Positions 55,272 through 63,642 are shown, numbered from the stretch's first letter. The stretch is DNA of 64,000 nucleotides from Phycisphaerales bacterium UBA5793 (GCA_002418285.1 DIDT01000052.1:124001-188000); one strand, 5' to 3'. Made by a program: numbers and translations. The notes: a model not told the origin generated them from the sequence alone.

Positions 55272-55867
55272 CGGAAAGTTGGGGTTTGGGGCTGCAAGAG
55301 TGAGGTGGAGCGGCGACGAGGGGGTAAACCAGACTGAAGCGCGAGCGAAGAGGACGAAATGGGAAAGGCGCTCGTCCTCGCTGGCGCGTCGGTCTGGTTC
55401 GGGTGTCAATGGCGATGTCGAGTTGTGGGCGATTGAAAAGCACGTCTACCTATAGAGATTCCCGTGCGCCGGCGTGCGCGGCCGGGTCCGGTGGCGCGGC
55501 GGGAACGCGGGCGGGGTCGATGCTCGAGTTGGTCAGCGCGACAAAAAGTTCGCGGCTGGCGACGCAGGAGTCGCGATTCTGAAAAATGTGCAACGCAAAA
55601 TGCGTGCCAACACAGAGATGCACCATGTCGGGCATTTTTCATGCGCGCCGGAGCGCTCCTGTGCGCGATTTTTGAGCGATGGCGCGCGCTGCGGCGCGCG
55701 TTTGTGTAAATGAGCGCTTCTGTGCGGGACGAATCAGGAATTTTCGTCGATTTTCATTTTTCTGAGGGGGGTGATTTCGAGTTTGGCTCAACTTTTTGGC
55801 GTTTTCAAAAAGTCAGCGCACGGCATGCGATTGAAGTGGTGCGCGTGCGTGCGAGTCGAAGAAGAAA

Positions 55868-55978
55868 TTCACCACGGAGCCACCGAGAATACGGAGAATG
55901 CAGGGAGAAAGGCATCGGATTGGGTGAGAATGCAGGAGAAAGGCAAGTTACCGCAGAGATCGCAGAGAGCGCCGAGAG
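55868..55978. repeat. dispersed CACGGAG/GAATACGGAG-type repeat
   Basis: The stretch contains ACCACGGAGCCACCGAG and two near-copies of AGAATGCAGGGAGAAAGGC (one base shorter in the second copy) about 31 bases apart. Elements that start with this kind of sequence are widely scattered in environmental bacterial genomes; I see it once here. Confidence 0.5.
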
Positions 55979-55990
55979 AAGTCGATCGGT

Positions 55991-56045
55991 TGGGGTGCCA
56001 TGCCTTGACCCGCTTCGGGCAAGGCATGCGGCGGCGCGATGCACG
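55991..56045. repeat. 55-base repeat copy A with internal hairpin
   Basis: Nearly identical to 56169-56223 (two bases differ). CATGCCTTG (55999-56007) pairs with CAAGGCATG (56020-56028) and a GGGGTGCC flank stands at its left. Confidence 0.7.
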
Positions 56046-56085
56046 TTCGAAGGAAAAGCACACTCGAAGGCCATTGCCCGCTCGG

Positions 56086-56120
56086 CATGCTTCACGCAAA
56101 GCCGATGAAGCATGGCACCC
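56086..56120. repeat. variable-stem hairpin with GCACCCC flank
   Basis: CATGCTTCA (56086-56094) pairs with TGAAGCATG (56106-56114) and is followed by GCACCC. The stem differs from the neighbouring repeats but the flank is the reverse complement of theirs. Confidence 0.6.
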
Positions 56121-56168
56121 CGGGTACGCGAGATCGCTCGCACGCAAGCCCAGCAAGAGACGATCGGG

Positions 56169-56223
56169 TGGGGTGCCATGCCTTGATCCGCTTCGGGCAA
56201 GGCATGCGGCGGCGCGATGCACG
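56169..56223. repeat. 55-base repeat copy B with internal hairpin
   Basis: Second copy of the repeat at 55991-56045, 178 bases downstream in the same orientation, with the same 9-base stem (56177-56185 with 56198-56206). Confidence 0.7.
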
Positions 56224-56262
56224 GCCCAACGAGAAGCACTCTCGACGGTCGTTGCCCGTCGA

Positions 56263-56305
56263 CACTGAACTCTCGCCCGGAGCGACGAGCGTTCAGTGCC
56301 ACCCA
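56263..56305. repeat. variable-stem hairpin with CCACCC flank
   Basis: CACTGAAC (56263-56270) pairs with GTTCAGTG (56291-56298), followed by CCACCC. It fits the same architecture as the hairpins at 55991-56120. Confidence 0.5.
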
Positions 56306-56344
56306 ACGCACTTGAATTCGCCGAGGGCGATAGGATTGGCCACG

Positions 56345-56694
56345 ATGCTTGCATCACTGCCGGCTGAGTTGGAGGTCGGCTGGTTCGCCGACTTTGTCGA
56401 GTGGGCGGGATTCACCTAGTTCCATGTGCTGCTCTATGGAGTCATCGGGCTGGTCTTCGGTTTCATCGGCGACTGGCTGATTGCCACGGGCCGGGGCCGG
56501 GTTGGCTGCTACAGCCTGTGCCTCTCAATCCTCGCCTTTCTCGGATTGTGTTTCCTCTGCGGGGCCGTGATCTACACCGCGTCCCGGATGTCGGCGTTCA
56601 GATCGATCCGCCGCAATGGCTCTGGATCGTCGGGGCGCTGTGCTGGGGAGGTGGCGCCTGTGCTTTGCATCGGCATGTGGTGAGTCGGGAGTAG
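56345..56694 (+). pseudogene. decayed small membrane protein gene
   Basis: A reading frame starts at an ATG at 56345 (MLASLPAELEVGWFADFVEW), meets an in-frame TAG at 56417, and continues in the same frame with a clear membrane protein (VLLYGVIGLVFGFIGDWLIATG, about 50 residues of hydrophobic segments). After about 56580 the protein-like signal moves to the neighbouring frame (PPQWLWIVGALCWGGGACALHR) and ends with a TAG at 56692. One nonsense mutation and one frameshift would explain this. Reading the second part alone from a GTG at 56426 would be an alternative. It sits at the start of the accessory patch. Confidence 0.4.
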
Positions 56695-56802
56695 GCCGAG
56701 TCGGTGGGATGCGCTCTCGGAGCGCCCCGTGTCTCCACGCTACGATTCAAACCACGTTACTCACTCATCGATGGTCGTTGGATTAGGGAGGCAGTGAATT
56801 CG

Positions 56803-57666
56803 GTGCCCAAAGCCTTTGATCTGATGGGTTGGGACGTTTGTCACCCCGTGAGCAGCAAGGAAGTTGTCCACGCACTGGTGGAACTCGCCGAAGCCGAAGG
56901 AAGCTATCTCTGTCGAGGAGAGCCCCGGCTGTATCAGACTGGCACACCCTCCATTGCCCGAGAGCGCGAGCAAAAAGCACCATTAGTCGAGAGCGTTTTG
57001 CAGTCTGCCGAACCACATCTGATAGCGCATTTCCGTGCCCGCATCGGTCCACATTTGTCACCAAACGAAATCGAACTCACGCGAACCATTTGGGGCACGC
57101 TCGTGCTGATGCAGCACTACCGGGCTCCAACGCGGTTGCTTGACTGGTCGCTTTCACCGTTCGTGGCGGCCTTCTTCGCCGCCATATCAGATCCGGAGCA
57201 GGATGGCTACCTATTTGCCATTCGTCTAGAGGACGTCAAGTCGACTCCATCGGAAGATGATGCGCTTCGCTCGTTGATTGGGGCACGGCGCCTGGTCGAG
57301 TGGCAGAATCGGATCCAGACCATTCTCGACCGCCATCCCAACGGATGGCTCGCAGCACTACGACCAATGAGAGCAACTTCCCGGATGGTGGCTCAGCAGT
57401 CGTACTTCACCATTGGAATTCCCGCGTCGCTCGATCATCGACAATGGCTCGCGCACCACGTGCGACGTTCACCACATAAGCGAGTTATCATTATTCCGCA
57501 AGCGCAAAAACCTGACTTGCTGCATGTCTTGAGTAGGATGAACATCACCAGCGCTGCACTGTATCCTGACTTGGTCGGAATCGGGGAATCAATCGGTGAT
57601 GTCATCAGATATCGTCTGCCAATGTGTGGTTCACCGGAGGATGATTGGGTCAGCGACGTGCTGTAG
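56803..57666 (+). CDS. FRG-domain protein, candidate defence component
   Basis: A 287-residue protein (GTG start at 56803, chosen for AGGGAGG eleven bases upstream; a longer reading from 56704 is possible). The FRG domain, named after its Phe-Arg-Gly motif, is visible as YLCRGE (residues 35-40), QHYRAPTRLLDWSLSPFVAAFFA (104-126), SRMVAQQSYFT (193-203) and ALYPDLVGIGES (252-263). FRG domains occur mainly in accessory and mobile gene sets and their biochemistry is not established. The gene is lower in GC and has more A/T-ending codons than its neighbours, and it precedes the TIR gene in the same orientation. That pairing suggests a two-gene module. Confidence 0.78.
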   Translation: MPKAFDLMGWDVCHPVSSKEVVHALVELAEAEGSYLCRGEPRLYQTGTPSIAREREQKAPLVESVLQSAEPHLIAHFRARIGPHLSPNEIELTRTIWGTLVLMQHYRAPTRLLDWSLSPFVAAFFAAISDPEQDGYLFAIRLEDVKSTPSEDDALRSLIGARRLVEWQNRIQTILDRHPNGWLAALRPMRATSRMVAQQSYFTIGIPASLDHRQWLAHHVRRSPHKRVIIIPQAQKPDLLHVLSRMNITSAALYPDLVGIGESIGDVIRYRLPMCGSPEDDWVSDVL

Positions 57667-57901
57667 CACTGTCTCGGGCGGGAAACAGCAAGGTCGTGCA
57701 GTCTGCTGCCAAATATCGTGGCCTAGAGGAAGGCCTCACGATCAGAACCCCATGGAGGCGATGCGGGTGGCTCCCACCACCGAATCGTAAGTGCGCGATC
57801 GCGTGATCATCTGCCCTGGAGCACCGGCGAGGCCACTGCACCCCGCTCATGCCATCCTACGATTAGACCTTGGCTATGGACTGGAGATTGACGAGGTTGA
57901 A
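57667..57901 (+). other. spacer between FRG and TIR genes
   Basis: About 235 bases with no gene and no clear terminator. The last 15 bases hold the ribosome binding site GAGG for the TIR gene. Whether the two genes are co-transcribed cannot be told. Confidence 0.4.
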
Positions 57902-58717
57902 ATGTCCGACCTGTCTCCTACTGAGCGATTAATGTTTGAGCGGCTACTCGGCATGAGCGGCGGCTACGTTCTTGACTTCTCCACTCGGAGCTTTCGGGAC
58001 TTTGTCATTGCATTGACCGGCATCGACATATTCGATCAGAAGTACGATTACGAGAGTGGCTCAAAGGCCAATAGGCTTCGCGCATTTTTGAAACTGGAAT
58101 CAAATCAAACCGTAGGAACTCTTCTGGCGGGCTTCTGCACATACATCCGGTCTGTCATTCGCGATGGTATTGACGAAGCGTTACTAAACGACTGCGAGAC
58201 TGTCGCAAACCGACTACTCGTAGAGTGGTCGGAAACCCGTGCGGAACCGCTGTTGTTCATTTCGTATGCGCGACCAGACCTAGTCGCAGTTAGAGCTATC
58301 GTAAGCCTGCTGTCAGATGCTGGCATTCCAACTTGGTTCGACAAGAAGGACTTAAGGGGTGGCGAGCCCTGGGAATACGTGATCCGACAACGCATTTCCG
58401 AAGCGTCATTAGTGTTAGTATGCCTATCCACACATTCTGTGGACCGAAAGGGCTTCTTTCACCAAGAGATGCGGTACGCGGTCGGCGAGGCGATGAAACT
58501 ACCAAAGGGCAAAGTATTTATCATGCCCGTGTGCTTGAACAAATGCCAAATTCCAGATGATCTACGCCAATGGCATGCCATTGAACTCTGGACGGAATCG
58601 GCCTCATATACTCTTCTCGATTCGATTGGTCATGCCATCAATTGTGGTGCTCGCGCTCGATCCGAGGCGCATGCTTTGTTCGGCGAGATTCTTCGTAAGT
58701 TCAACGCTGTGGATTAG
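57902..58717 (+). CDS. TIR-domain protein with defence-type helical N-terminus
   Basis: A 271-residue protein. Residues 10-85 are helical (LMFERLLGMSGGYVLDFSTR, DIFDQKYDYESGSKANRLR) and resemble the N-terminal domains found on abortive-infection and other defence effectors. Residues 117-231 form a TIR domain: LLFISYARPD, GIPTWFDKKDLRGGEPWEYVI, LVLVCLSTHSVDRKGFFHQE. E189 in FFHQE occupies the position of the catalytic glutamate of NAD-consuming TIR enzymes, so NADase activity is predicted. GAGG lies six bases before the ATG. GC is clearly below that of surrounding genes. The upstream FRG gene is the natural partner. Confidence 0.85.
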   Translation: MSDLSPTERLMFERLLGMSGGYVLDFSTRSFRDFVIALTGIDIFDQKYDYESGSKANRLRAFLKLESNQTVGTLLAGFCTYIRSVIRDGIDEALLNDCETVANRLLVEWSETRAEPLLFISYARPDLVAVRAIVSLLSDAGIPTWFDKKDLRGGEPWEYVIRQRISEASLVLVCLSTHSVDRKGFFHQEMRYAVGEAMKLPKGKVFIMPVCLNKCQIPDDLRQWHAIELWTESASYTLLDSIGHAINCGARARSEAHALFGEILRKFNAVD

Positions 58718-59257
58718 CAAGTGGGTAGTGGGTAGGTCAGGTGGAACCTGACAGTTGGGCGTGTGTTGGAACAGTGGTTCTGCCCCGTGGCGAGATCCGC
58801 CAGCAGGGCCGCTGGTCGCCGGGAGACTACCCGCGAGTCTCGGGCGCCGTTTGCCCGTCGGCAGCGCGCACGCCGCGAATTGTCAGGTTGCACATGACCG
58901 GCGACTCAGCACCCAGAGCCGCGTGCGGAGCGGCGCCCCGCGGGAGGCCGGCACTATCGCCGATCGGGTGTGACACGCAGCGTACGTGCCTTGCGAACTT
59001 CGGAGGTCCAACACCCGCTTCGTTACCCTTCGGCGAACTCAGGGCCTGCGGCGGGCGCGGCTCGTTGGGATGTGCGGCGCGTGCGGCTCGTTGATGGCCT
59101 CGCTTACGCGTCGGGCTCGCTTTGGGCGTTGAGCGCCGTTCGCAGCGATTTGCAGTTGTTGGTCGCCATTGCACGTTCGCGGTCCGCACGGCGGACCCTA
59201 CGGAGGTAGTTGCACGTTCGCACTCAGCACCGCAGAGCCGGATGCTGAGTGGCATCC
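58718..59257. other. gene-free region with repeat-like sequence
   Basis: About 540 bases after the TIR gene with no credible gene. The minus-strand reading contains KASPTRKRGHQ-type sequence that is typical of dispersed planctomycete repeats, and two hairpins lie at 59181-59197 and 59221-59251. Confidence 0.5.
59181..59257. repeat. hairpins of variable-stem type downstream of TIR gene
   Basis: GGTCCGC pairs with GCGGACC (59181-59197), and CACTCAGCA (59221-59229) pairs with TGCTGAGTG (59243-59251), followed by GCATCC. A TTGCACGTTCGC block occurs before each hairpin and a related one recurs near 60890. Confidence 0.55.
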
Positions 59258-59644
59258 TCATTCAGATGCAGGTGGCAGAGGGAGTTTGCCGGCGGCTTTT
59301 TCGGCGAGGCATTCATCCAGCGTCAGTCGCGCGTGGCGGAGGTGCGGGATGACGATGGAGCCGCCTACGACGAGGGCGACGTTCATGGCGTCTTCGATCT
59401 CGGCGTCGGACCAGCCGTGGATGACGGCCTGCTCGATGTGGTAGTCGATACAGTCGTTGCAGCGGAGGACCATGGAAGCGACAAGGCCGAGCAGTTCCTT
59501 GGTGCGGCCGGGCAGGGCGCCGTCGCGGTAGGCGGCGGTGTCGAGGTTGAAGAATCGCTTGATGCCAAGGTGGTCGGTGGCGAGGACGCGCTGCTGGCCG
59601 ATGGCGCGGTCCTGGCGGAACTGTTCGATGGGGCGATGGGGCAT
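59258..59644 (-). CDS. carboxymuconolactone decarboxylase/AhpD-like protein
   Basis: A 128-residue member of the CMD/AhpD family. The thiol motif is in LVASMVLRCNDCIDYHIEQAV (about residues 54-74) with the CxxC and a histidine four residues on, as in AhpD-type peroxide-defence and CMD-like proteins. ALVVGGSIVIPHLRHA matches the family's C-terminal helix. Such proteins act as small thiol oxidoreductases; a specific substrate is not readable. It is divergent from asd. Confidence 0.85.
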   Translation of the reverse strand: MPHRPIEQFRQDRAIGQQRVLATDHLGIKRFFNLDTAAYRDGALPGRTKELLGLVASMVLRCNDCIDYHIEQAVIHGWSDAEIEDAMNVALVVGGSIVIPHLRHARLTLDECLAEKAAGKLPLPPASE

Positions 59645-59826
59645 GGCGGGTCCTTCGGGGCTGGTGCGGAGAAGTGTATGGAGTCCGGCATGAGGCGAAG
59701 GCGCAAGCGGGGATCGGGTGGCGATGAAGTTTGTGGATCGAAAAGCGGTTCGGCCTTGCTGCGGTAGCGGGGTTTGCCCGCCGGTCTGGTTGTCGGCCTG
59801 GTTCGTGTGTGGCGTACCATTTCGGC

Positions 59827-60873
59827 ATGAATGGGAATCAATCGATTGCGGTGGTTGGCGCGACGGGGGCGGTCGGGCGCGAGATGCTCGACATACTCGC
59901 AGCCGAGGGCGTTGAGGCCGGGCGGGTGCGGGCGTTTGCGTCGTCGCGGTCGGCCGGTCAGCGGCTGGGATACGGCTCGGGCGAGGTGACGGTCGAGGCG
60001 TTCGGCGGCGAGAGCCTGGACGGAATCGACATCGCGCTGTTCTCGGCGGGCTCGGCGATCAGCAAGCAGTTCGGCCGCTCAGCCGCGGCGCGGGGAACGG
60101 TGATCATCGACAACTCGTCGGCGTTTCGGATGGATGCGGATGTGCCGCTGGTGGTGCCGGAGATCAATCCTGCGGCGCTGGATGCGGTAAAGAGCGGCGG
60201 CGCGGTGATTGCGAACCCGAACTGTTCGACGATCATCACGCTGATGGCGGTGACGCCGATTCATCGATTGCTGGGCGTGAAGCGGATGATCGTGAGCACG
60301 TACCAGGCAGTGAGCGGCGCGGGTGCGGCGGCGATGGAGGAGCTGCGCCGGCAGGCGCGGCAGGTGCTCGAGGGGCAGGAGCCGACTTGCGAGGTGTTCG
60401 ACCAGCCCTGCGCGTTCAACGTGTTCAGCCACAACACGACGATCGGCGAGGACGGGTACAACGTCGAAGAGACGAAGATGGTCAAGGAGACGCACAAGAT
60501 CTGGGGCGATGCGTCGGTGCGGGTGACGGCGACGTGCATTCGCGTGCCGGTGTTCCGGGCCCATTGCGCGTCGATCAACCTGACGCTGGCGCAGCCGGTG
60601 CGCGATCTGGATGCGGTGCGCGAGGCGATCGACGCGTTTGCGGGCGCGAAGGTGTTGGATGATCGCGCGGCGAATCGATTTCCCACGCCGCTGGAGGCGT
60701 CGGGGAAAGATGATGTGCTCGTCGGGCGGTTGCGGCTGGATCCATCGCAAACGGATGAGCAGGGCCGGTGCTGGGGGCTGAATCTGTTTGCCTCAGGCGA
60801 TCAGCTGCGCAAGGGGGCGGCGCTGAATGCGGTGCAGATTGCGAACCTGCTTGGTGAGCACGCGGCGGTTTGA
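59827..60873 (+). CDS. asd: aspartate-semialdehyde dehydrogenase
   Basis: Asd reduces aspartyl phosphate to aspartate semialdehyde on the way to lysine/DAP, methionine and threonine. The 348-residue chain has the NADP loop AVVGATGAVGREML (residues 8-21), FASSRSAGQRL, the catalytic cysteine in ANPNCSTIITLMAV (about residues 127-140), QAVSGAGAAAMEEL and HKIWGDASVRVTATCIRVPVFRAHC. The supply of meso-DAP for MurE and of threonine depends on this enzyme. ATG 59827 fits the family N-terminus. Confidence 0.95.
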   Translation: MNGNQSIAVVGATGAVGREMLDILAAEGVEAGRVRAFASSRSAGQRLGYGSGEVTVEAFGGESLDGIDIALFSAGSAISKQFGRSAAARGTVIIDNSSAFRMDADVPLVVPEINPAALDAVKSGGAVIANPNCSTIITLMAVTPIHRLLGVKRMIVSTYQAVSGAGAAAMEELRRQARQVLEGQEPTCEVFDQPCAFNVFSHNTTIGEDGYNVEETKMVKETHKIWGDASVRVTATCIRVPVFRAHCASINLTLAQPVRDLDAVREAIDAFAGAKVLDDRAANRFPTPLEASGKDDVLVGRLRLDPSQTDEQGRCWGLNLFASGDQLRKGAALNAVQIANLLGEHAAV

Positions 60874-61033
60874 GTTGAAGTAGGTTGTCGTTGCACGTTT
60901 GCGTGGCCTGCGCTCGCGGAGCCTCGCTTAGACCACGGCACCCGACCTCGCTTGGAGCACGGCACCCGACTTCGCTTCGATCACGGCGCCGTGCGTCGCA
61001 TGCGACGCTGCTAAACGCGCAACTTGGCGCCCC
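60874..61033. other. short repeat-bearing intergenic region
   Basis: Between the convergent asd and metallophosphoesterase genes. It carries a 24-base tandem repeat at 60934-60988 and a TTGCACGTTTGCG block near 60892. Confidence 0.5.
60934..60988. repeat. 24-base tandem repeat
   Basis: CACGGCACCCGACCTCGCTT (60934-60953) recurs with one change at 60958-60977, and a third partial unit begins at 60982. The period is 24 bases. There are no unique spacers, so it is not a CRISPR array. Confidence 0.65.
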
Positions 61034-61858
61034 CTACCACCATTTGACGCATTTCATGCGGCGGGTGAAGGCGCCGGGCAGTGGGCCGCGCTTGAGCACA
61101 TAGAGCGGGAGTTGCGGTGGGCAGAAGAGGCGGACGTCGAAGTAGGACTCGCCGAGGCCGCGGGAGATGGTGCCGACGGAATCGCGGCAGCGAAGAATGC
61201 CGCTGGAGTGTTCGAGGGGGATGTTGGAGCTGTTGTGAAAGGCGAAGGGCAGGCCGAAGCGCACCTGGCCGCCGTGCGTGTGGCCGAGCAGAGCCCACTG
61301 CACGCCGAGTTCGGCGCAGGTGATGAGAATGGATGGTTCGTGGCCGAGGAGGATGCGGTAGGACTTGCCTTCGACGCCGACACGCTGCTCGAGTTCACGT
61401 GCATCGACGATGGTCTGGATGAGATCGCAGGGCGTGGAAGTGCCGAGGAATGTGATGCCGAAGTCGGCGAGGACGGCGGCGCGATGTTCGAGCCAGACGA
61501 CGCCTTCGATCTTTGAGGCCATACGTTTGAAGGCTTCGGTATCGTGGTTGCCGAAGCTGGCGTAGGCGCCGACGCGCGGGCGGAGAGCGGCGACGAGATC
61601 TCCCATGACTTTGAGGGATGCGGCTTCATCGCGCGGCCAGCTCATGTAGTCGCCGGTCATGCAGACGAAATCGGGGCTGATGCGGCTGCACATGGAGATG
61701 ACCTTGCGGAACCAGGGGCGGTAGCGGCGGATGTGCAGGTCGCTGAGGTGCAGGACGGTGCGGCCCTCCATGGCGGCGGGCAGGCCGGGCAGAGAGAGCT
61801 CGATACGCTCGGCGACGGGTGGTTCGGGGCGCGGGGGCGAGAGTGTGGCAGGGGTCAT
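61034..61858 (-). CDS. calcineurin-like metallophosphoesterase
   Basis: A 274-residue metallophosphoesterase. The five metal motifs can be followed: HLSDLHIRRY (DxH), MTGDYMSW (GD), GNHDTEAF (GNHD), LLGHEPS and LLGHTHGGQ (GHxH). It resembles the YkuE/YaeI-type membrane-proximal phosphodiesterases, but no membrane anchor is visible in the chosen version. Start 61858 is selected because the upstream part of the frame is proline/serine-rich and not family-like. Confidence 0.88.
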   Translation of the reverse strand: MTPATLSPPRPEPPVAERIELSLPGLPAAMEGRTVLHLSDLHIRRYRPWFRKVISMCSRISPDFVCMTGDYMSWPRDEAASLKVMGDLVAALRPRVGAYASFGNHDTEAFKRMASKIEGVVWLEHRAAVLADFGITFLGTSTPCDLIQTIVDARELEQRVGVEGKSYRILLGHEPSILITCAELGVQWALLGHTHGGQVRFGLPFAFHNSSNIPLEHSSGILRCRDSVGTISRGLGESYFDVRLFCPPQLPLYVLKRGPLPGAFTRRMKCVKWW

Positions 61859-62089
61859 CTCGGGATCATCGTACGCGTGAGACGGGGAAAATCGGGAGTG
61901 GGTGCGCAGGAAGGGCGAGGCTGCGGGCGGCTGGGGCGAGGGGGTGGGATCCGGCGTCTTGCCGGAGTGTGAAAACGACGCTAGTCTTCCAATTGCAGGG
62001 TGATACACTCGCCCCGGCAATGACCCGTCGGACCACGCCCGCGCGGGCGGGTCCGGCTTATCGACGAGAACTCAGGGAGGTCTGTCACG

Positions 62090-62881
62090 ATGGCCAAGAT
62101 GTTCTATACGCTCGAAGAAGCCGCTGCGCGACTTGGCAAGCCGGCCGAGGAAGTCACGAAGATGGCCGCATCTGGCCAGATTCAGGAGTTCCGCGATCGT
62201 GACAAGCTGATGTTCAAGAAAGAGCAGATCGATCTGCTGGCCGGTGATGACGAAGGCGAGCCGATTGGCCTGGCGGACAGCGCCGACAACAAGGCGATTG
62301 AGGACAAGGAAGAATCCGTTCTGGGCCTGATGGACTCGAAGGAGTCGACGGGCATTTCGATCTTTGATTCGGACGATCTGGAGAAGGCCGACCCCAGCGC
62401 GGCGACGCAGGTTTCTGATTCGATCTCTCCGGCCGGGTTCAGTCTTGATCCGCATGCTTCGGGTTCGGGACTGCTCGACCTGACGCGCGAAGCGGACGAC
62501 ACGTCGCTGGGTGCGGTGCTCGATGACATCAACTACCCGGGCGACGAAGAAGGCGCCGCGCAGTCTGGCGGGGCGTCGGGCCTGTTTGCCTCGCCGGGCG
62601 GCGAAGTCGCCGCCGTGGCGGGCGGCGCGATGGTGATGCCCTCGACGGTGGAGTACTACGACGGGGCCGGCAGCGGCCTGACGATCGGGTTGGCCATCGG
62701 GGCACTGGTGTCGCTGATGATTTCGACGCTGGTCGTCTTTACAGCGCTGGTCGGCGATCAAACGGTCGCAGGAATCGCGGTGTCGATCGCGGGCAACCTG
62801 TGGATGTACGTCGGGATCTTCGGCGGCGTGACCATTCTGGCGGGCATCATCGGGTGGTTCGTCGGCAAGACGTTCCAGTGA
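62090..62881 (+). CDS. membrane protein with N-terminal helix-turn-helix-like module
   Basis: A 263-residue protein. Residues 5-52 (FYTLEEAAARLGKPAEEVTK, FRDRDKLMFKKEQIDLLAG) resemble the excisionase/MerR-type helix-turn-helix used for DNA or protein binding. A long acidic, low-complexity linker (about residues 53-190) leads to two membrane segments (GLTIGLAIGALVSLMISTLVVF and MYVGIFGGVTILAGIIGWFVG). The combination of a DNA-binding-like head and membrane anchor is characteristic of planctomycetes; function unknown. GGGAGG lies nine bases before the start. Confidence 0.7.
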   Translation: MAKMFYTLEEAAARLGKPAEEVTKMAASGQIQEFRDRDKLMFKKEQIDLLAGDDEGEPIGLADSADNKAIEDKEESVLGLMDSKESTGISIFDSDDLEKADPSAATQVSDSISPAGFSLDPHASGSGLLDLTREADDTSLGAVLDDINYPGDEEGAAQSGGASGLFASPGGEVAAVAGGAMVMPSTVEYYDGAGSGLTIGLAIGALVSLMISTLVVFTALVGDQTVAGIAVSIAGNLWMYVGIFGGVTILAGIIGWFVGKTFQ

Positions 62882-62964
62882 TCCACTGCTGATTGCAGGA
62901 CAGGCCATCGTGCTCGCGCTGCGGCGCGCTGGACGTTGCTGTTCGTTGATGGAGACTGCCGCGC

Positions 62965-63642
62965 ATGCCGCTTTCCATGTACGGGTTGCGCGAATGGGGT
63001 GTGGCGCTGCTTGTTGCGGCGGCACTCTCGGCTGGCGCGTGGCTGGTGGGGTGGTGGTGGCTGCTCATTCCCATCTGGCTCTTGTGGCTGGTGGTGGCGG
63101 CTTTCTTTCGCGATCCGATCCGCAACGTGCCTGCTGATCTTGCCGACTCGGTCTTTCTGAGCCCGGCGGATGGGACGATTTCGGCCATCGAGCACGTTGA
63201 CGGGCACGAGGCGACGGGCGGCGCACCGGCCGTGATCATCCGCATCTTTCTCAGCGTACTCAACGTCCACATTAACCGCAGTCCGTGCACCGCGAGCGTT
63301 GTGCGGTGCCATCATCGGCCTGGCAAGTATCTCGATGCGCGAACGGCCGAGTCGGCGCGCGTGAATGAGTCGAACCTCATCATCCTCGATCGCAATGGCG
63401 AGACGATCGGCGTGCGACAGGTAAGCGGCGCGATTGCACGGCGCATTGTGTGCCCATTGCGGGGCGGACAGCGTCTCGAGCGCGGCGAGCGATTTGGGAT
63501 GATCAAGTTCGGTTCGACGACGGAACTCATTCTGCCACGACCGGAGGATGTCGAAGTCCGCGCAAAAGTCGGTGACAAGGTGCGCGGCGGACTGACGATG
63601 CTCGCGGCGTTCACTGATGCGAAGCGGGATGACGCCGGCTAA
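62965..63642 (+). CDS. psd: phosphatidylserine decarboxylase, pyruvoyl type
   Basis: A 225-residue short-form phosphatidylserine decarboxylase that makes phosphatidylethanolamine. Two N-terminal membrane segments, FFRDPIRNVP, SPADGTISAIE, LSVLNVHINRSPCTASV and the self-cleavage motif MIKFGSTTELILP (GST at about residues 179-181, where the serine becomes the pyruvoyl group) are all present. In the long form the cleavage motif is LGST; here it is FGST as in the short archaetidylserine-type branch. It overlaps the convergent gene by four bases. Confidence 0.92.
   Translation: MPLSMYGLREWGVALLVAAALSAGAWLVGWWWLLIPIWLLWLVVAAFFRDPIRNVPADLADSVFLSPADGTISAIEHVDGHEATGGAPAVIIRIFLSVLNVHINRSPCTASVVRCHHRPGKYLDARTAESARVNESNLIILDRNGETIGVRQVSGAIARRIVCPLRGGQRLERGERFGMIKFGSTTELILPRPEDVEVRAKVGDKVRGGLTMLAAFTDAKRDDAG

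Larger units (their letters stand above)
55272..56344. other. gene-free repeat-rich region
   Basis: More than 1 kb without a credible gene. It includes a low-GC stretch (about 55700-55870), a dispersed-type repeat (55868-55978) and three hairpins of the variable-stem family (56.0-56.3 kb). Confidence 0.6.

Noticed and set aside
54465..55337. Plus-strand open frame opposite ftsW/rodA
   Set aside because: Asp/Gly-rich composition typical of antisense to a membrane protein in GC-rich DNA; no family match.
52840..55443. Open frame of 867 codons on the minus strand
   Set aside because: It covers the CrtC-like gene antisense and the SEDS gene in a wrong frame; its arginine/histidine-rich translation is typical of a shifted high-GC frame.
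56803..58717. CBASS or Thoeris assignment for the TIR locus
   Set aside because: No cyclase, no SLOG-domain ThsA and no cyclic-nucleotide receptor is visible; the partner is an FRG protein.
60934..60988. CRISPR array
   Set aside because: Only two full units with four bases between them, no unique spacers and no cas genes.
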